Source of the DNA: Martensiomyces pterosporus
Taxonomy: Eukaryota; Kickxellomycota; Kickxellomycetes; Kickxellales; Kickxellaceae
DNA: 64,000 bases
Reading direction: 5' to 3'
Assembly: GCA_025201845.1 (NCBI GenBank)
Contig: MU603985.1
Coordinates: forward strand, 1 to 64,000
Shown here: positions 60,647 to 64,000 of the stretch, in pieces
Layout: each line of letters starts with the position of its first letter
Numbering within the stretch: position 1 is the stretch's first letter
The notes under the pieces: generated by a model
The model's database searches: none
What the model saw: the letters and a program-made list of their open reading frames with translations, nothing else
What the model was told of the DNA's origin: nothing
Program-made: the position numbers and the translations under genes

Positions 60647-61984
60647 TTACTTGTTGTGGATGATACCGTCGTACTACAAATGCGAAGGAGGAGCAACATG
60701 TTGGACAACAGAGTGGCAGGAGTTAGATACGCGTTTCCGAAACAGCGGCATACAACAGCAAACAGCAAACAGCAAACATGCACACATCCAAAAATAGGGA
60801 CTGCTTACCTTCTGCTTGAACCACTGGGCAGTCTCCTCCTTGGTGATGCGGTGGGAGAAGCCAACACGGTTGCGGCAGTGCTTGCGGCGGGCAACACGGA
60901 AGCCAGGGCGACCCATGACAACGTAGAAGTCCATACCGTAGATACCGATGCTGGGGTCGTACTTGATGCCAAGATCGATGTGCTCCTGGATACCGAAACC
61001 GAAGTTACCGGTGGCAGAGAAGTTGCGGGCGCGAAGCTCGTACTCCTTGACCTTGAGGCCACGCTCGAGGATCTCCTCGGCCTTGGGGCCACGGACGGTG
61101 ACGTGGCAGGCAATCTTTTCGTTACGGCGGATACCGAAGGTACGGACAGTGTAACGGGCCTTGGAGTAGACGGGGGTCTGACCAGTGAGCTGCTCGAGCA
61201 CCTTGGCGGCACGAGTCAGACGATCGCCCGACTCACCGACCGAGATGTTAAGGACGAGCTTGTCGATGTTGAGCTCGCGCATGGGGTTGGCGGCCTTCGA
61301 GTTAGCTTGCTCAGCAGACTACACAGCGGGCAGAAACACAGTGCGCGTATTGTCCACAGCAGAAATCCGCCCAAGTTCAAAAGCGGTCCCACACCGGATT
61401 CGCGTTCGCCAACCAGCAATAAATAGCCGAAGCGAAAGCCAAGCGCGATTCCATTCCACGCCACGTTGAACCGAGGTACGCAGAAAACGCACGCGCCCAT
61501 GCAAGCCCGCCGAATGTACAAGGGAGGACAAGACAAACCACAAAAAAAGAAAAGGTGTAGTTAGTAAGGCTGCCAACTAGTGTAGCTTCTTCAAGCACAG
61601 CACAGGTGCTCAGCAGCAGGGCTCCCAGCAGAACGGCCAGCGAATATCCTCGTCCACCACGGCGCGCATGCCGATTTACGCCCGCAGATTCCCACACATC
61701 GCATACTAGTGTGCGCATGCGGGGAAATTCGAAATGGGCTGAAACAGCAGATAGCCTCCGCGCTGGCGCTCAAACGACAAGCTGCATCCATTAACGTAGC
61801 TCTATCCAACGCAGCATCCAACCGCTCCAGCCCTCATATTGCGGATGCATAAATAAATGCGCGCTGCTCTTTCGCCGCCGAATCCATTGCTGTACTGCTG
61901 CCCTGCTGATGCCGATGCTGCTGTTGCCGTCGCATTGGATGCGCAGGTGCATCCATTATTTTTGCAACAGCGCTCACATACCAT
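60647..61984 (-). CDS. RPL11: 60S ribosomal protein L11 (uL5)
   Basis: Cytosolic large-subunit protein, 179 aa, near the 5S rRNA. Three coding exons on the minus strand: 61982-61984 (the ATG alone), 60809-61318 and 60647-60673. The joins are ATG|GTATGT..GTGTAG|TCTGCT and CAGAAG|GTAAGC..TTGTAG|TACGAC, giving [25 protein letters not shown] at the start and [13 protein letters not shown] at the end. The core is almost textbook: [53 protein letters not shown] and [19 protein letters not shown]. The last exon is eight codons plus stop. The ATG-only first exon with a 663-nt intron is my reconstruction; another upstream start is possible. Confidence 0.94.
61319..61981 (-). other. Putative 663-nt intron 1 of RPL11
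   Basis: Runs GTATGT to GTGTAG between the ATG-only exon and the main exon. First introns right at the ATG are common in fungal ribosomal protein genes. No snoRNA with clear C/D or H/ACA boxes was recognised, though ribosomal-protein introns often hold one. Confidence 0.65.
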
Positions 61985-62284
61985 CTTTGAATATTTACGC
62001 CTAATGGGGTTGAAAGGAGGATCTAACGGCTGCGTGTGTGCGCCTTGCGATTTTGCGTTATTACCAGCTGGCCCTCCAAGCTTGCTGCTGGCAGCCAGTC
62101 TTGCATATTTTAGCGCACTGCCGAGGGAGTGCAGTTAGCGATTGCTGATCACTGTGATCCGATTCTTGATCCGTGGCCATAAGTGTGATCACCGAATGCA
62201 ACCCCACCACATAGCGCGGCGTGTGCTTCAGGCTCTTTGTGCAGGGCTTGGCCCACAAACACAGGACACTTGAAGGTTTACGCC
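61985..62284. other. Divergent promoter region, RPL11 / AANAT-like gene
   Basis: Exactly 300 bases between divergent starts. Near 62145-62190 the tetramer GATC recurs several times, with TGATCACTGTGATC a near-palindrome. This may be a regulatory site but no factor can be named. Confidence 0.5.
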
Positions 62285-62909
62285 ATGGAGTTGACGGCTT
62301 CCGATCTCGCATTCAGGATTCTGCGCTCAGAAGACGAGGTGCGCCAGGCATACCCACTCGAGGTTGCCGGGTACTCCGAGGATGAGGCAGCCAGCTTGGA
62401 CGGAATGCTCTACCGCTTCCGCCACGCGCGGCACCTGTTTCTGGGCGCCTTTGACAAGACAGGCGCCATTGTTGGATACATAATGTCCACTCAAGCAGCA
62501 GCGCCGCTAGTGACGCATGAGTCCATGTCCACCCACGATCCAAGTGGAACAACTGTCTGCGTGCATTCGGTCTGCGTGGATCAGAGGTGGCAAGGCAAGG
62601 GCGTGGCATCCAAGCTGCTCAGGCTGTATACAGAGCTGATCCGCGAGCACAACTCTGGCTCTTCAACAGCAATCAGGCGCATTGCAATGCTCTCTCGCGC
62701 GAACCTTGTCCCCTTTTACGAGCGTGCGGGGTACAAGTGTCTGGGCCAGTCGAGCGTTGTTCATGGTAAGCGCTCCACATGCAATAGTCTGTGGCTCGTA
62801 CCGCGATGAAAAGAGGTGTTCTGCACTGTCGCTAACATGACTCTAATTCACATTTGGGTGCTGAAGTGTAGGCGACGAAAAGTGGTACGACTGCGTCATT
62901 GATTTGTAG
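62285..62909 (+). CDS. AANAT-like GNAT N-acetyltransferase (PAA1 type)
   Basis: Acetyl-CoA-dependent arylalkylamine/polyamine N-acetyltransferase, 172 aa. Two exons, 62285-62765 and 62872-62909; the join CATG|GTAAGC..GTGTAG|GCGAC rebuilds VVHGDEKWYDCVIDL, the classic C-terminus of the family. Motifs are AYPLEVAGYSEDEAASLDGM, HLFLGAFDKTGAIVGYI, THESMSTHDPSGTTVCVHSVCV and QGKGVASKLL, the acetyl-CoA pyrophosphate-binding loop. A FYERAGYKCLG segment follows. Yeast Paa1 acetylates polyamines and arylalkylamines; vertebrate AANAT makes melatonin. The fungal substrate is not known. An ATG 48 bases upstream (62237) is also in frame. Confidence 0.94.
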
Positions 62910-62988
62910 CCACAGCAGATATCTAGACACTCGAAAGAGGGATTCTCATTGTATGAACCGACAAAGAAAAAAATAAAACCCAGTGTAG

Positions 62989-63999
62989 CTACTGCAATGC
63001 CTCCCTGATCCCAGAAACGGCCTTTGCAGCACTCGACGCATTGATCGCCAAGGCGCGACCAGCGACCTCTGTAAACTCCCTGCGCGAACAAGTATCCCAC
63101 GGAGTCTCAAAGCAGCAAGAGAACAGAGAGTCAACACAGGCGCGGTAGTTCTCGCATACGCTGCCCAGGCTGGCGTACAAATCGCCACCTACAAGTCTAT
63201 CGTTGACCGTGCACTCGGTGACAACGTCGGCACGGAACAGAGACTCAGAGAATTGCGCCTTGGAAGTCGCAGCAATCGAGCACGCGTCGTAGCAGAGCTT
63301 GATCTTCAGGCTTTTGCCACGCTGCGCCGTCGCTGCTGGTTGCGAGCCGAGTTGACGGTCGATGGCCGGTTCCAAGCAGCGAAGGGCCGCAATCGCGAAC
63401 CGTGCAATCTGCGCCGACCGCAGTGCGGTGGGCTGCTCGGCACTTGCGTTGCTCTGCATCTGCATGAGCACCTGGGCGGTCTCTAGCGACGAGCGGACTA
63501 GTGCCAAAGCAGGCTTTACCAAGCTCGCCTGCATGGGCTCGATGGTACTGCCCACCGTCTCCAGAGAGCGCGAAAGACCCTCAAGAACCCGCTGTATGAT
63601 GCTCATGACCGCGCTCTGTCCTGAAGCACTCGACTGGTTAGGCGACTGAACAACCCAGAACTTGGCATACCTCAGCTCATCGTTATCAGATCGCGACAAG
63701 GGGAAGTTCATAGTGATGCGGCCTATGAGGCGCATAAACGCGGTCAGATTGGTTATTGCCGCCTGCATTCGCTGGAGCGACGAAAGAACACTGCCACCAC
63801 TTGAATCGTCATCAGCTGCAGCCTCAGCCTTTGACAAGCTAGCCGACTCTAGCAGTGCATTCACTTGTAGCGACACCTGTCCGCGAATCCAGGCAAGTAG
63901 CGAAAACTTGTTCCTCGAGACATGCTGTGCAAGGCTCTCCGCATTGTCGGCACTCGTGAGATGGAACAACAGCGCAAACACAGCCCTGCTGATCAGCAC
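62989..63999 (-). CDS. C-terminal part of an unidentified large protein, cut by the window edge
   Basis: The last 336 residues of a minus-strand gene that continues beyond the right end of the window; the true start is not seen. The sequence is mostly alpha-helical and Ala/Leu/Ser-rich, with blocks such as ISRAVFALLFHLTSADNAES, NKFSLLAWIRGQVSLQ, SLQRMQAAITNLTAFMRLIG, ALALVRSSLETAQVLMQMQ and ARFAIAALRCLEPAIDR. The end holds several Cys (VCENYRACVDSLFSCCF) and stops at REALQ. It could be the tail of an alpha-solenoid scaffold such as a nucleoporin, but I found no motif that decides it. Confidence 0.6.
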   Translation of the reverse strand: MLISRAVFALLFHLTSADNAESLAQHVSRNKFSLLAWIRGQVSLQVNALLESASLSKAEAAADDDSSGGSVLSSLQRMQAAITNLTAFMRLIGRITMNFPLSRSDNDELRYAKFWVVQSPNQSSASGQSAVMSIIQRVLEGLSRSLETVGSTIEPMQASLVKPALALVRSSLETAQVLMQMQSNASAEQPTALRSAQIARFAIAALRCLEPAIDRQLGSQPAATAQRGKSLKIKLCYDACSIAATSKAQFSESLFRADVVTECTVNDRLVGGDLYASLGSVCENYRACVDSLFSCCFETPWDTCSRREFTEVAGRALAINASSAAKAVSGIREALQ

Positions 64000-64000
64000 A

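Noticed and set aside
1..64000. CRISPR arrays, rRNA genes, transposons or a biosynthetic cluster
   Set aside because: No spaced direct repeats, rRNA motifs, transposase or reverse-transcriptase domains, and no group of linked pathway genes were seen.

Overview
This window is a gene-dense piece of a nuclear fungal chromosome. The case for a fungus is direct: there is a chitin synthase fused to a myosin-like motor with a DEK C-terminal domain, a MEF2/Rlm1-type MADS-box factor, a dolichyl-diphosphate phosphatase, a delta-12 desaturase, ARV1 and Lcp5, together with GT-AG introns of about 80-830 nt. An assembly factor for respiratory complex I (NDUFAF3) shows that the lineage still has complex I, unlike Saccharomyces. 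DM9-repeat proteins, a plant/bacterial-type dicarboxylate carrier and a CDK10-like kinase point to an early-diverging fungus, perhaps Zoopagomycota/Kickxellales; that placement is inference, not proof.

Layout. 1-13.4 kb: a spliced DASS-family anion transporter, tRNA-Leu(TAA), COX15, an FKBP25-like prolyl isomerase, a Rolling-stone-like membrane protein, NDUFAF3, Lcp5/neuroguidin, an NSUN-type RNA cytosine methyltransferase and a Sel1-repeat protein. 13.7-21.4 kb: an S28 serine peptidase, two tail-to-tail DM9 proteins, a 2-kb gene-free stretch and the MADS factor. 22.7-30.6 kb: ATP1 (three exons), mitochondrial ribosomal protein bL21m, tRNA-His(GTG), a CDK10-like kinase and bleomycin hydrolase. 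32-45.9 kb: delta-12 desaturase with an 831-nt intron, TAF11, SPT2 (with a 12-nt first exon), a TBC1D20/Gyp8-type GAP-like protein, ARV1 with an extra N-terminal membrane segment, CSE1 and a cyclin K/CTK2-like cyclin. 47-64 kb: motor-domain chitin synthase (2081 aa), DBP10, RFC3, ECM15, CAX4, RPL11 (first coding exon is the ATG alone), an AANAT-like acetyltransferase and the 3' part of an unidentified gene running off the right edge.

Nearly all genes are conserved housekeeping genes and the order looks like ordinary eukaryotic scatter, not an operon or a biosynthetic cluster. Themes recur: mitochondrial function (COX15, NDUFAF3, ATP1, bL21m), ribosome biogenesis and RNA modification (Lcp5, DBP10, RPL11, NSUN), and cell wall or membrane (chitin synthase, Rlm1-like factor, CAX4, ARV1, desaturase). 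I rebuilt splice junctions by eye; every spliced model given here keeps frame across all junctions and gives a whole number of codons. No transposon, CRISPR array, rRNA or obvious novel system was seen. The most unusual signals are the Cys-rich insertion in the DASS carrier, the DM9 pair, the ARV1 extension, the Sel1 protein with both a presequence-like N-terminus and a CaaX-like end, the Ala at the expected arginine-finger position of the TBC protein, and a perfect 59-bp tandem duplication over the SPT2 stop codon.
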